From: an uncultured Alphaproteobacteria bacterium
GTDB taxonomy: Bacteria; Pseudomonadota; Alphaproteobacteria; RF32; CAG-239
Direction: 5' to 3'
NCBI GenBank assembly: GCA_934248075.1
Contig: CAKQKH010000015.1
Span: forward strand, 1-32,722
Length of the DNA: 32,722 nucleotides
Positions 16,499-22,779 of the stretch are shown here, piece after piece. The first letter of the stretch is position 1, and each line of letters starts with the position of its first letter. The position numbers and the translations under genes are program-made. The notes under the pieces are model-generated. The model worked only from the letters and a program-made list of their open reading frames with translations, was not told where the DNA came from and ran no database searches.

Positions 16499-16582
16499 CA
16501 AGTCATCTTTTTGTTCCCAACTTATCAAAAGTTGCTTTTAAAACCGACTATCAATCCAGAAACCCCTGTTTCCGCCGGATAC

Positions 16583-16613
16583 AAAAAAAGACGCTTAATC
16601 CAAGCGTCTTTTT
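16583..16613 (+). terminator. Rho-independent terminator after the amidase gene
   Basis: A 7-bp stem (GACGCTT at 16590-16596 and AAGCGTC at 16602-16608) with a 5-nt loop is followed by TTTTT and preceded by an A-tract. It ends the djlA-like/amidase transcript and could also act from the opposite strand. Confidence 0.85.
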
Positions 16614-16621
16614 AATCAAAA

Positions 16622-16751
16622 TGGCGGATAGGGAGGGATTACTCTGCGCTTTCGCTTGAGTTGCACAGGCGCTCACGCTTTTTTCAAAAAAAAGCGCCGG
16701 CATACTTCCGTCTGCCTTTCGCTGGTAGTCGAACCCTTTTTCCGAGGGTTC
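16622..16751 (-). pseudogene. Duplicated tRNA-Ser 3' end interrupted by an 88-nt insertion
   Basis: Bases 16622-16640 are identical to the acceptor/T-arm end of the intact tRNA-Ser gene (16815-16833), including the CCA. Homology stops inside the T-loop and resumes for 9 nt at 16729-16737 (TCGAACCCT). Between them lie 88 nt (16641-16728) with a GCTTTTTT/AAAAAAGC hairpin at about 16677-16695. A further 7-bp hairpin (16731-16737 with 16745-16751) follows. No 5' half of a tRNA is present, so it is not a functional tRNA. It may be an attachment-site scar or a palindromic element inserted in a T-loop copy. Confidence 0.6.
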
Positions 16752-16773
16752 AAATTCCAACACTCCACAAACT

Positions 16774-16801
16774 AAAACACAAAACCCACCGCAAGGGTGG
16801 G
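16774..16801 (-). terminator. Terminator of tRNA-Ser
   Basis: On the minus strand a CCCACC/GGTGGG stem with a 5-nt loop (16785-16801) is followed by the T-rich tract TTTTGTGTTTT. It begins 13 nt after the tRNA 3' end, so it should terminate the tRNA-Ser transcript before the duplicated fragment. Confidence 0.75.
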
Positions 16802-16814
16802 CTTTATGTTTTAT

Positions 16815-16905
16815 TGGCGGATAGGGAGGGATTCGAACCCTCGGTACCCTTTAGAGGTACACACGATTTCCAATCGTGCGCCTTCGACCACTCGGCCACC
16901 TATCC
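16815..16905 (-). tRNA. tRNA-Ser (anticodon GGA)
   Basis: Read on the minus strand, the 91-nt sequence folds as a type II tRNA. The acceptor arm GGATAGG pairs with CCTATCC, the discriminator is G73 and the CCA is encoded. The D-arm begins GCCGAG, the anticodon stem CACGA/TCGTG holds the loop TTGGAAA with anticodon GGA, there is a long variable arm, and the T-arm is GAGGG-TTCGAAT-CCCTC. It reads UCC and UCU serine codons. Confidence 0.96.
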
Positions 16906-16921
16906 GCAGAACTGAGCTTAA

Positions 16922-16951
16922 ACTATATTATTCAAATGTTTTTTGCAACAA
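16922..16951 (-). promoter_or_regulatory. Promoter of tRNA-Ser
   Basis: On the minus strand TATAGT (16922-16927) lies 16 nt before the tRNA 5' end. It is preceded at 18-nt spacing by TTGTTG (16946-16951), or at 15 nt by TTGCAA. The -10 box is good and the -35 is ambiguous. Confidence 0.5.
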
Positions 16952-17112
16952 GTTTTTTCTAAAAAATGCAAAAATTAACAACCCCCTTTAAATTAACTAA
17001 CTGTTAAACTAAATAAGCTAATATGTTAGTCATAAAAAGAGTTCAAAAACTCTTGCATAACCGCAGATTATATGCTACAAAACTTTTTATAAAAAGCTAT
17101 GGATGTCTGAAA

Positions 17113-17472
17113 ATGATAATTGATAGTAATAACAAAAAGCAGAAGAGTATATTGACCAACAAGTGCTTCTATCAAACCACAGCACGCATCATGCGTGACT
17201 TTGAGGAGCGCGGCTATGCCAATTCTGCTGACGAAACGGCTAAAGTTATTGCCGCTTATCATGACATCGTCAAAAAAAAGGCCAAAAACAACTTCAGTAA
17301 CGATTATAATAATGCTTTCAAACGTATTGATACGGCTATTCAGTCTTTAGCCAATCAGGTTTTTTATGACTGTGATAAAAAAAGCTTGGACTACGCTTAT
17401 CACTCATTTGAAGAGTTTGATCATATTGGGGCTATTGTTACTCGCCAGCGTGCTAAAAAGGGCGCTTTGTAA
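17113..17472 (+). CDS. Small hypothetical protein
   Basis: I do not recognise this 119-residue product. It is soluble, Lys/Asn-rich and predicted mainly helical, with no signal peptide or membrane segment. Visible stretches include ARIMRDFEERGYANSADETA, a central Lys-rich KKKAKNNF, and the tail FDHIGAIVTRQRAKKG. The frame is open back to an ATG at 17023, but the added 30 residues are very basic and have no ribosome-binding site. The ATG at 17113 has a GGA 9 nt upstream and starts a more protein-like sequence. It lies 90 nt before gpsA on the same strand. Function unknown. Confidence 0.6.
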   Translation: MIIDSNNKKQKSILTNKCFYQTTARIMRDFEERGYANSADETAKVIAAYHDIVKKKAKNNFSNDYNNAFKRIDTAIQSLANQVFYDCDKKSLDYAYHSFEEFDHIGAIVTRQRAKKGAL

Positions 17473-17562
17473 TTTTCCGTGCATACTTTCCCATTATCTT
17501 GTTGCCAAATGTGGCATTATGCTTTACTCATATGTATATAAACAAACTTTAAGGATTTTTTT

Positions 17563-18531
17563 ATGACTAATATTTCACTTATAGGCTGTGGCCGTTGGGG
17601 TACATTTCTTGGTTGGTACGCAGCCAATTATTGTGGTTATGACTTGGACATGTATGACATTCCAACCTCGCCAAACTTCATTGAACTGCGAGACACTCGC
17701 AAAAATTCTTATTTATCTCTATCAGATAATATGGTTCTGCACGATAATCTTCCGGCAGTTCTCAAGAATGACACCATCATAATTTCTATCGGCTGCCAAT
17801 ATTTTCGCGGTTTATGCAAAGAATTAGCCGCTTATGATCTTGATAACAAAACTTTTTTGTTGGCAATGAAAGGCCTTGAAGAACCCGGCGCCACCACCAT
17901 GCTTGAGGTTATGCGCCAAGAAATCAAACAAAATATTCATATTGGTACTCTTGGCGGCCCCGGCCACGTTCAAGATTATATGAAAGGTGTTCCTTCTTGC
18001 GCCGTAATTGATAGTGATGAAGAAACCACCAAAGACCGCCTGATCAAAATGTTATCAAGTGAGCTTATCCGCTTCTACTACGGAGCCGACCTCATTGGTA
18101 ACCAGATCGGCGCCGCCCTCAAAAATGTTATCGGTATTGCCGCCGGCATTTTGGACGGATTGGAGTGGTATGGGCTTAAAGGCGCGCTCATGGCCAGAGC
18201 GCCGGTGGAAGTAGGCCGCTTTATCAAGCATTTTGGCGGCAATCCGCAAACCGCCTATGGTCTATCGCATTTGGGCGATTATGAGGCGACATTATTCTCC
18301 AAACACAGCCACAATCGTATGTTTGGCGAAAAATTTGCCCGTGGAGAAAACTTTGGCAAATTAGCTGAAGGTGTAGCCACCCTGAAAGCCGTCAAAGAAA
18401 TTGCCGACCGTGACAATATTGATATGCCAATTTGTCAGGCATTATACCACGTTGTTTATGAAAAAGCTGATATTAAAGCAACTATCAAATCTATGTTTGA
18501 TCGAACGCTCAAACAAGAATTTCAGAAATAA
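17563..18531 (+). CDS. gpsA: NAD(P)-dependent glycerol-3-phosphate dehydrogenase
   Basis: GpsA reduces dihydroxyacetone phosphate to sn-glycerol-3-phosphate for phospholipid synthesis. The 322-residue protein opens with the Rossmann motif LIGCGRWGTFLG (Gly8, Gly10, Gly13). Conserved lysines are Lys103 (AMKGLE) and Lys187 (ALKNVIGIAAGI). GLSHLGDYEATLFS and HNRMFG match the family's C-terminal signature. AAGGA lies about 10 nt upstream of the ATG. The sequence is diverged: NYCGYDLDMYD replaces the usual nucleotide-binding strand, but all key motifs remain. A bidirectional terminator follows. Confidence 0.92.
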   Translation: MTNISLIGCGRWGTFLGWYAANYCGYDLDMYDIPTSPNFIELRDTRKNSYLSLSDNMVLHDNLPAVLKNDTIIISIGCQYFRGLCKELAAYDLDNKTFLLAMKGLEEPGATTMLEVMRQEIKQNIHIGTLGGPGHVQDYMKGVPSCAVIDSDEETTKDRLIKMLSSELIRFYYGADLIGNQIGAALKNVIGIAAGILDGLEWYGLKGALMARAPVEVGRFIKHFGGNPQTAYGLSHLGDYEATLFSKHSHNRMFGEKFARGENFGKLAEGVATLKAVKEIADRDNIDMPICQALYHVVYEKADIKATIKSMFDRTLKQEFQK

Positions 18532-18535
18532 CCAC

Positions 18536-18566
18536 AAAAAAGGCTATCTTCAAGATAGCCTTTTTA
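18536..18566. terminator. Bidirectional terminator between gpsA and infA
   Basis: GGCTATC (18542-18548) pairs with GATAGCC (18554-18560) around a TTCAA loop, flanked by AAAAAA and TTTTT. It lies between converging genes and should stop both transcripts. Confidence 0.9.
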
Positions 18567-18568
18567 TT

Positions 18569-18790
18569 TTAGTCTTTATGACGGAAAGTAATACGCCCTT
18601 TAGTCAAATCATAAGGCGTCATTTCTATATCCACCTTATCTCCGACCATAACCCGAATACGGAACTTACGCATCTTACCGGCTGTGTGCGCCAAAATTTC
18701 AACTCCGTTTTCCAACTTCACGCGAAACATTGCGTTAGGAAGTTTTTCAATCACTTCTCCGCTCAGTTCCAACAATTCTTCTTTACTCAT
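18569..18790 (-). CDS. infA: Translation initiation factor IF-1
   Basis: IF-1 occupies the ribosomal A site during 30S initiation. The 73-residue protein is a single S1-type OB fold, starting MSKEELLELSGEVIEKLPNA and containing the conserved FRVKLENG, LAHTAGKMRKFRIRVMVGDKV and YDLTKGRITFR motifs. AAGGAA lies 7 nt before the ATG. The only upstream neighbour on this strand is a histidine kinase gene 48 nt away, so the two could be cotranscribed; the spacer contains the palindrome CAACGTTG but no obvious promoter. Confidence 0.97.
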   Translation of the reverse strand: MSKEELLELSGEVIEKLPNAMFRVKLENGVEILAHTAGKMRKFRIRVMVGDKVDIEMTPYDLTKGRITFRHKD

Positions 18791-18838
18791 AAAAAAATTC
18801 CTTTATTTAACAACGTTGTGCTATTAATAAACCTGGAT

Positions 18839-20524
18839 TTATTTTTTTGCAACCTTTTTTATTGGCGGAAATGATAACGTAAAGCAGCTTCCGGCCCCCA
18901 GCGTACTGCTCACACTTATTTTACCCCCGCTTTTTTCCACAATAGATTTGGCAATAGCCAACCCCAACCCTGTGCCTTTCTTAGATGTATCGTGTCCTTC
19001 GGAAAAGAACGGATCAAAAATACGATTAAGATTTTCCGCGGCAATTCCAATTCCATTATCGGCAAAACTTATATTAATCCGCTTTCCTTTGTCTTGCTTT
19101 ATGCTTATAGTTAAAACGCCATTGGAATCCATAGCCTTAACCGCGTTCAGTATAATATTAATCACCACCATCTTAAAATCAGCGTCATTACCTTTTATGA
19201 TAATTTCTTCTGCCGGCGGAATAAATTCAATTATAATTCCTTTGCTTTTAACCTCAAAATCCAAAAGACTCACCACATCTTTAATACTACTTACCACATT
19301 TATTGATTGTGATTTTTCAGTGGTTGTCCTTGTCAGTTTCAGCAACCGTTCTGGAACGTCCATACAGCTCACAAGCTCGTTGTAAATCATCATCAGACTC
19401 TTTTTCTCTTCAGAATCATCATCTTTATCAGCGTAGAACTTATCCAGCAATCGCTCCAAAATCATGCGCAAAGCCCCAAGATGATTTTTAATTTCATGAG
19501 CGATTGAAGTTGACAAGAAGCCCAGAGAAGACAACTTTTGTTGATGTGAAAAATTGATATCCTCACTCAAATCACGAATAGATTCAACGATAAATTGCCG
19601 TTTATTATTATACAGCAACGGCGCCGCATTAATTGACAAATGCCGTTGCGGAAAAGCGCAAAACTGTTGCACAACTTTTACATTGTTTTTGTTATTGTGC
19701 AATATTTCTCTCAGCGGACAATGGATAGTTTCCGGCGGACAAGGAACCGCGCTTTTTTGTGATGCCGCATAACATTTCTGACAGGACTTTTGCGCAGAAC
19801 CGACTTGTCTATAATAAGCTTTATTTGCCGCAACAATATTATAATTTTTATCTATAACTCTGATTCCATCGGGAATACTGTCAATTAATGCCTGCTGAAA
19901 AGCTTCTTTATCTCTGATTTCCGAAATAACATTTTGCAGATTATCTAACATTCGATTAAACGTCTCAATCAAATAATCAAGCTCATCGGTAAATTTAGTC
20001 TTCCGATCTGCGGCGATTCTCACTGCCAAATTACCTTTTGAAACTTCCGCCGAAACCGCGGCAATTCTATTAATCGGATTCAATATCCAGCGCGTAATCA
20101 TCAACCCCAGAAAAATAATCGCCAAAACAAGCAAACTTGAGCTTATACCAAATATCTTCAGACTTTCTCTAATAGTGCGATAGCGTTGATCAAAACTTTT
20201 ACTGATTTCGGCAATTCGCTTTTGCTCATGCGCCAGTTGTTCCAAGCGCGCCTCTTCTGATCCCTTCAAAGCCACAGCATTGCGAATTGATTCGCTGACT
20301 TTTATGTTTGGATATTGAACCAAAATTTCTCTAAAACTTTTGGCAATATTAATGTTTCGATACAAAAGATCAACATATTGCTGATTTCGCTGAATGCTAT
20401 ACAGCTGTTCTTCCTGAATTTTATTTCCATAAATCAGATAAAAAGTATAAACAAAAACCAGTGATGTAACTAGGAATAAAAGCAATATACTATATATAAT
20501 CTTGCGGTTTAAGCTCACAAACAT
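18839..20524 (-). CDS. Orphan membrane sensor histidine kinase with HAMP and Cys-rich PAS domain
   Basis: The 561-residue protein has a membrane segment (about residues 9-31), an extracytoplasmic helical region (32-123), a second membrane segment (124-147), a HAMP domain (148-200), a PAS domain (208-320), a HisKA dimerisation domain and a HATPase domain. Predicted phospho-accepting His343 lies in SIAHEIKNHLG. The N box (NIILNAVKAM), G1 (DNGIGIA) and G2 (GTGLGLAIAKSI) are intact. The PAS domain holds four closely spaced cysteines at 248, 251, 262 and 269. The ATG at 20524 follows GAGGAA by 8 nt; an in-frame TTG two codons earlier was rejected. No response regulator gene is adjacent, so its output is unknown. 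Confidence 0.9.
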   Translation of the reverse strand: MFVSLNRKIIYSILLLFLVTSLVFVYTFYLIYGNKIQEEQLYSIQRNQQYVDLLYRNINIAKSFREILVQYPNIKVSESIRNAVALKGSEEARLEQLAHEQKRIAEISKSFDQRYRTIRESLKIFGISSSLLVLAIIFLGLMITRWILNPINRIAAVSAEVSKGNLAVRIAADRKTKFTDELDYLIETFNRMLDNLQNVISEIRDKEAFQQALIDSIPDGIRVIDKNYNIVAANKAYYRQVGSAQKSCQKCYAASQKSAVPCPPETIHCPLREILHNNKNNVKVVQQFCAFPQRHLSINAAPLLYNNKRQFIVESIRDLSEDINFSHQQKLSSLGFLSTSIAHEIKNHLGALRMILERLLDKFYADKDDDSEEKKSLMMIYNELVSCMDVPERLLKLTRTTTEKSQSINVVSSIKDVVSLLDFEVKSKGIIIEFIPPAEEIIIKGNDADFKMVVINIILNAVKAMDSNGVLTISIKQDKGKRINISFADNGIGIAAENLNRIFDPFFSEGHDTSKKGTGLGLAIAKSIVEKSGGKISVSSTLGAGSCFTLSFPPIKKVAKK

Positions 20525-20548
20525 TATCAATATTCCTCAAAATGTTAG

Positions 20549-20568
20549 TTAATATTTAACAATATTAA
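20549..20568. promoter_or_regulatory. Inverted repeat between divergent genes
   Basis: TTAATATT (20549-20556) and AATATTAA (20561-20568) form a perfect 8-bp inverted repeat with a TAAC spacer. It lies in the 84-nt gap between the histidine kinase and DUF1150 genes. Its geometry suits a dimeric regulator, but the region is very AT-rich, which weakens the case. Confidence 0.35.
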
Positions 20569-20608
20569 TACTAAAATATTGCCAAATCATAAATAAGACG
20601 AGAAAATT

Positions 20609-20821
20609 ATGTTAAAAAAAGAAATAAATCTGGTAGAAGCCGAAGACTTGCAATTATGGAATGATGAACATTCTGCCTTTATTAAAAAAGATATTCATGA
20701 CGGAAAACCGATGTGGCTGATTTATGACTCAGCCGGTGAACGCATTGCCGCCACTGACAACCGTGAATTTGCTTTTGTGGTCGCCCGACAAAACGATCTT
20801 GAACCTCATAGTGTTCACTAA
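20609..20821 (+). CDS. DUF1150 family small protein
   Basis: A 70-residue protein of the alphaproteobacterial DUF1150 family. It is recognised by the middle motif AGERIAATDNREFAFVVARQ and the invariant ending NDLEPHSVH. The function is not established. In many alphaproteobacteria the gene lies beside a small heat-shock protein (Hsp20/IbpA) gene, but none is present here; the neighbours are a divergent histidine kinase and the converging ruvX. The start at ATG 20609 has only a weak purine-rich site (GACGAGAAAA). The gene ends 6 nt from the ruvX stop. Confidence 0.82.
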   Translation: MLKKEINLVEAEDLQLWNDEHSAFIKKDIHDGKPMWLIYDSAGERIAATDNREFAFVVARQNDLEPHSVH

Positions 20822-20827
20822 CCAATT

Positions 20828-21283
20828 CTATCTGCCGATTGCGTCCAAAAAACCCTGAAGTATATATGAGGCCGATGAGCTGTCCAATATTTGTTTGCGT
20901 TTAGCTCTGGACATATCTAACTGCTTTATCAAAAAACTTTCCATCGCTCTGGAAGACAACCGCTCGTCCCAAAACGTATATGGCAACGGAACACGTTTAT
21001 AAACCTCATTGGCAAACTGACGAACTTTGGCGGCGGTTTCCCCTTCCTCACCATTCATTTGTAGCGGCAAACCATAGACAATCCCGCCGACTTCGTGTTC
21101 TTCAGCAATCTTAGAAATTTGAGCAATATCTTCCTTAAGATTGGTACGAAAGATTGTTTTCTGCGATGTTGCAACCATACGCATCAAATCCGACACCGCC
21201 ACGCCAATTCGTTTGTCGCCATAATCAAAACCCAATATCGCCGTACGCGGCTTGATTTGCAATTTAAATTCTTGTATATCCAT
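20828..21283 (-). CDS. ruvX: RuvX/YqgF family RNase H-like nuclease
   Basis: YqgF/RuvX proteins have an RNase H fold and act in 16S rRNA 5' maturation; a Holliday-junction resolvase role has also been proposed. The 151-residue protein shows the three acidic motifs: GFDYGDKRIGVAVSD with Asp20, WDERLSSRAME, and DSSSASYILQGFL near the C-terminus. IVYGLPLQMNGEEG is also typical. I use the ATG at 21283. An in-frame TTG at 21331 would add 16 residues, but a good promoter overlaps that stretch. It has no Shine-Dalgarno motif, which fits a leaderless transcript. Confidence 0.93.
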   Translation of the reverse strand: MDIQEFKLQIKPRTAILGFDYGDKRIGVAVSDLMRMVATSQKTIFRTNLKEDIAQISKIAEEHEVGGIVYGLPLQMNGEEGETAAKVRQFANEVYKRVPLPYTFWDERLSSRAMESFLIKQLDMSRAKRKQILDSSSASYILQGFLDAIGR

Positions 21284-21290
21284 ACTGCTG

Positions 21291-21318
21291 AGTTTAGCCA
21301 ATTCCACACAACTGTCAA
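21291..21318 (-). promoter_or_regulatory. Promoter of ruvX, probably leaderless
   Basis: On the minus strand a perfect TTGACA (21313-21318), a 16-nt spacer and TAAACT (21291-21296) place the transcription start about 7 nt later, at the ATG itself (21283). No ribosome-binding site is present, consistent with leaderless initiation. Confidence 0.5.
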
Positions 21319-21352
21319 GTTGGTTATCCAACCTACTTTTATTTTATGCTAA

Positions 21353-21380
21353 TTGAATTTTAATAAAATCTGTTTACTAT
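21353..21380 (+). promoter_or_regulatory. Promoter of tolB
   Basis: TTGAAT (21353-21358), a 16-nt spacer and TACTAT (21375-21380) precede tolB. Both boxes match the consensus at four of six positions. The expected start near 21387 leaves a leader of 20-30 nt containing GAGGAT (21391-21396). Confidence 0.45.
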
Positions 21381-21407
21381 CTGAATAACTGAGGATTCTG
21401 TTATAAT

Positions 21408-22736
21408 GTGAGAAAAAATATGAAAATAAAATATATTTTACTGGTTTTATGCGGTCTTTTTGTCACCACCCCCGCCCGTGCCGAATTGCAAATTGACGTA
21501 ACCGGCGCCATGCGTGACCCGATGCCGATTGCTTTTCCGGAGATGATTCACAATGGTTTTTGGGTCGGACGCTATGCCTCGCAGATTCGCGAAGTTGTTA
21601 TTGCCGACTTGGAGCGCTCCGGTTTGTTCAAAATCATCAACAGCCATAGCTACATTCAAGAATTCAGCTCCATGGATGAAGAACCGACTTTCATTGACTG
21701 GAAAGCTATCAATGCTCAAGCTTTGGTTCAGAGTTCAGTGCAAGAACTGGCCGATAACAATTTACGCATTGAATTCCGTCTGTGGGACGTTTATGCCGAA
21801 AATCAAATGAAAGGACAATCATTTACCACCACCAAAGACAACTGGCGCCGCGTTGCTCATGTTATGGCCGATGCTATTTATGAGCGCCTTACCGGCGAAA
21901 AAGGATATTTCGACACCCGCATTGTCTATGTTTCTGAAACCGGCCCTGCCACCCGCCGCATCAAACGTTTGGCCATTATGGATCAAGATGGCGAAAACCA
22001 TAAATTTTTAACTTCCGGCGCCTCTTTGGCTCTTACTCCGCGTTTTTCTCCTAATTTGCAAAAAATCACCTATATGTCATACAGTGGGGATTCTCCGCGA
22101 GTTTACCTCTTGGACATCGAGACCGGCAAGCAAATGTTATTGGGCAATTTCCCCGGCATGACTTTTGCTCCGCGTTTTTCTCCTGACAGTTCAAAAGTTC
22201 TGTTGAGTTATGCCTCCAACGGCAAAACCAATATTTATGAAATGGATCTTAGAACCCGCACCAGCAAACAATTAACTTGGGGCGGCGCCATTGACACTTC
22301 GCCCAGTTATTCTCCTGACGGCAGTCAGATTGTGTTCAACTCTGACCGCGGCGGCAACCAACAGCTATACATCATGAACGCTGACGGTAGCGATGCGCAT
22401 CGCATTAGTTTTGGCTCCGGCCGCTACGCAACACCAGTCTGGTCTCCGCGCGGCGACTATATTGCGTTTACCAAAATGGCCGGCGGACAGTTTTATATTG
22501 GCGTTATGTACCCAGACGGCAGTGGTGAACGCCTGTTGGCCAGCGGTTATTTGGTTGAAGGCCCGACCTGGTCTCCCAACGGCCGTGTCTTAATGTACTT
22601 CCGTCAAGACAAGGGCGGACGCCGCAGTTCAGCACCAGTCAAGCTCTACTCTATTGACCTCACCGGTTACAACGAGCGTCAAATTATTACGCCGGCTGAC
22701 GGCTCTGATCCGGCTTGGTCGCCCCTGCTTCCGTAA
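21408..22736 (+). CDS. tolB: Tol-Pal system beta-propeller protein TolB
   Basis: TolB is the periplasmic partner of Pal and TolA, needed for outer-membrane integrity and constriction. The precursor has a signal peptide (KIKYILLVLCGLFVTTPARA, cut before ELQ), a TolB N-terminal domain (about residues 25-165), and a six-bladed propeller with repeats such as LTPRFSPN, FAPRFSPDSSKV and PSYSPDGSQIVFNSDRGG. Two starts compete: GTG at 21408 (442 residues, GAGGAT about 11 nt upstream) and ATG at 21420 (438 residues, GAG 7 nt upstream). An out-of-frame ATG-TGA at 21406 overlaps the GTG. tolQRA and pal are not nearby. A terminator follows. Confidence 0.95.
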   Translation: MRKNMKIKYILLVLCGLFVTTPARAELQIDVTGAMRDPMPIAFPEMIHNGFWVGRYASQIREVVIADLERSGLFKIINSHSYIQEFSSMDEEPTFIDWKAINAQALVQSSVQELADNNLRIEFRLWDVYAENQMKGQSFTTTKDNWRRVAHVMADAIYERLTGEKGYFDTRIVYVSETGPATRRIKRLAIMDQDGENHKFLTSGASLALTPRFSPNLQKITYMSYSGDSPRVYLLDIETGKQMLLGNFPGMTFAPRFSPDSSKVLLSYASNGKTNIYEMDLRTRTSKQLTWGGAIDTSPSYSPDGSQIVFNSDRGGNQQLYIMNADGSDAHRISFGSGRYATPVWSPRGDYIAFTKMAGGQFYIGVMYPDGSGERLLASGYLVEGPTWSPNGRVLMYFRQDKGGRRSSAPVKLYSIDLTGYNERQIITPADGSDPAWSPLLP

Positions 22737-22742
22737 TATCCA

Positions 22743-22775
22743 TAAAAAAACGCTCTTTAACAGAGCGTTTTTTTA
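22743..22775. terminator. Bidirectional terminator between tolB and deoA
   Basis: AACGCTCT (22749-22756) and AGAGCGTT (22762-22769) form an 8-bp stem around a TTAAC loop, flanked by A7 and T7 tracts. It lies between converging tolB and deoA. Confidence 0.92.
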
Positions 22776-22779
22776 TTAT

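Noticed and set aside
16661..16991. Short plus-strand frames across the tRNA-Ser gene
   Set aside because: They translate the tRNA, its terminator and the duplicated fragment; the tRNA explains the sequence.
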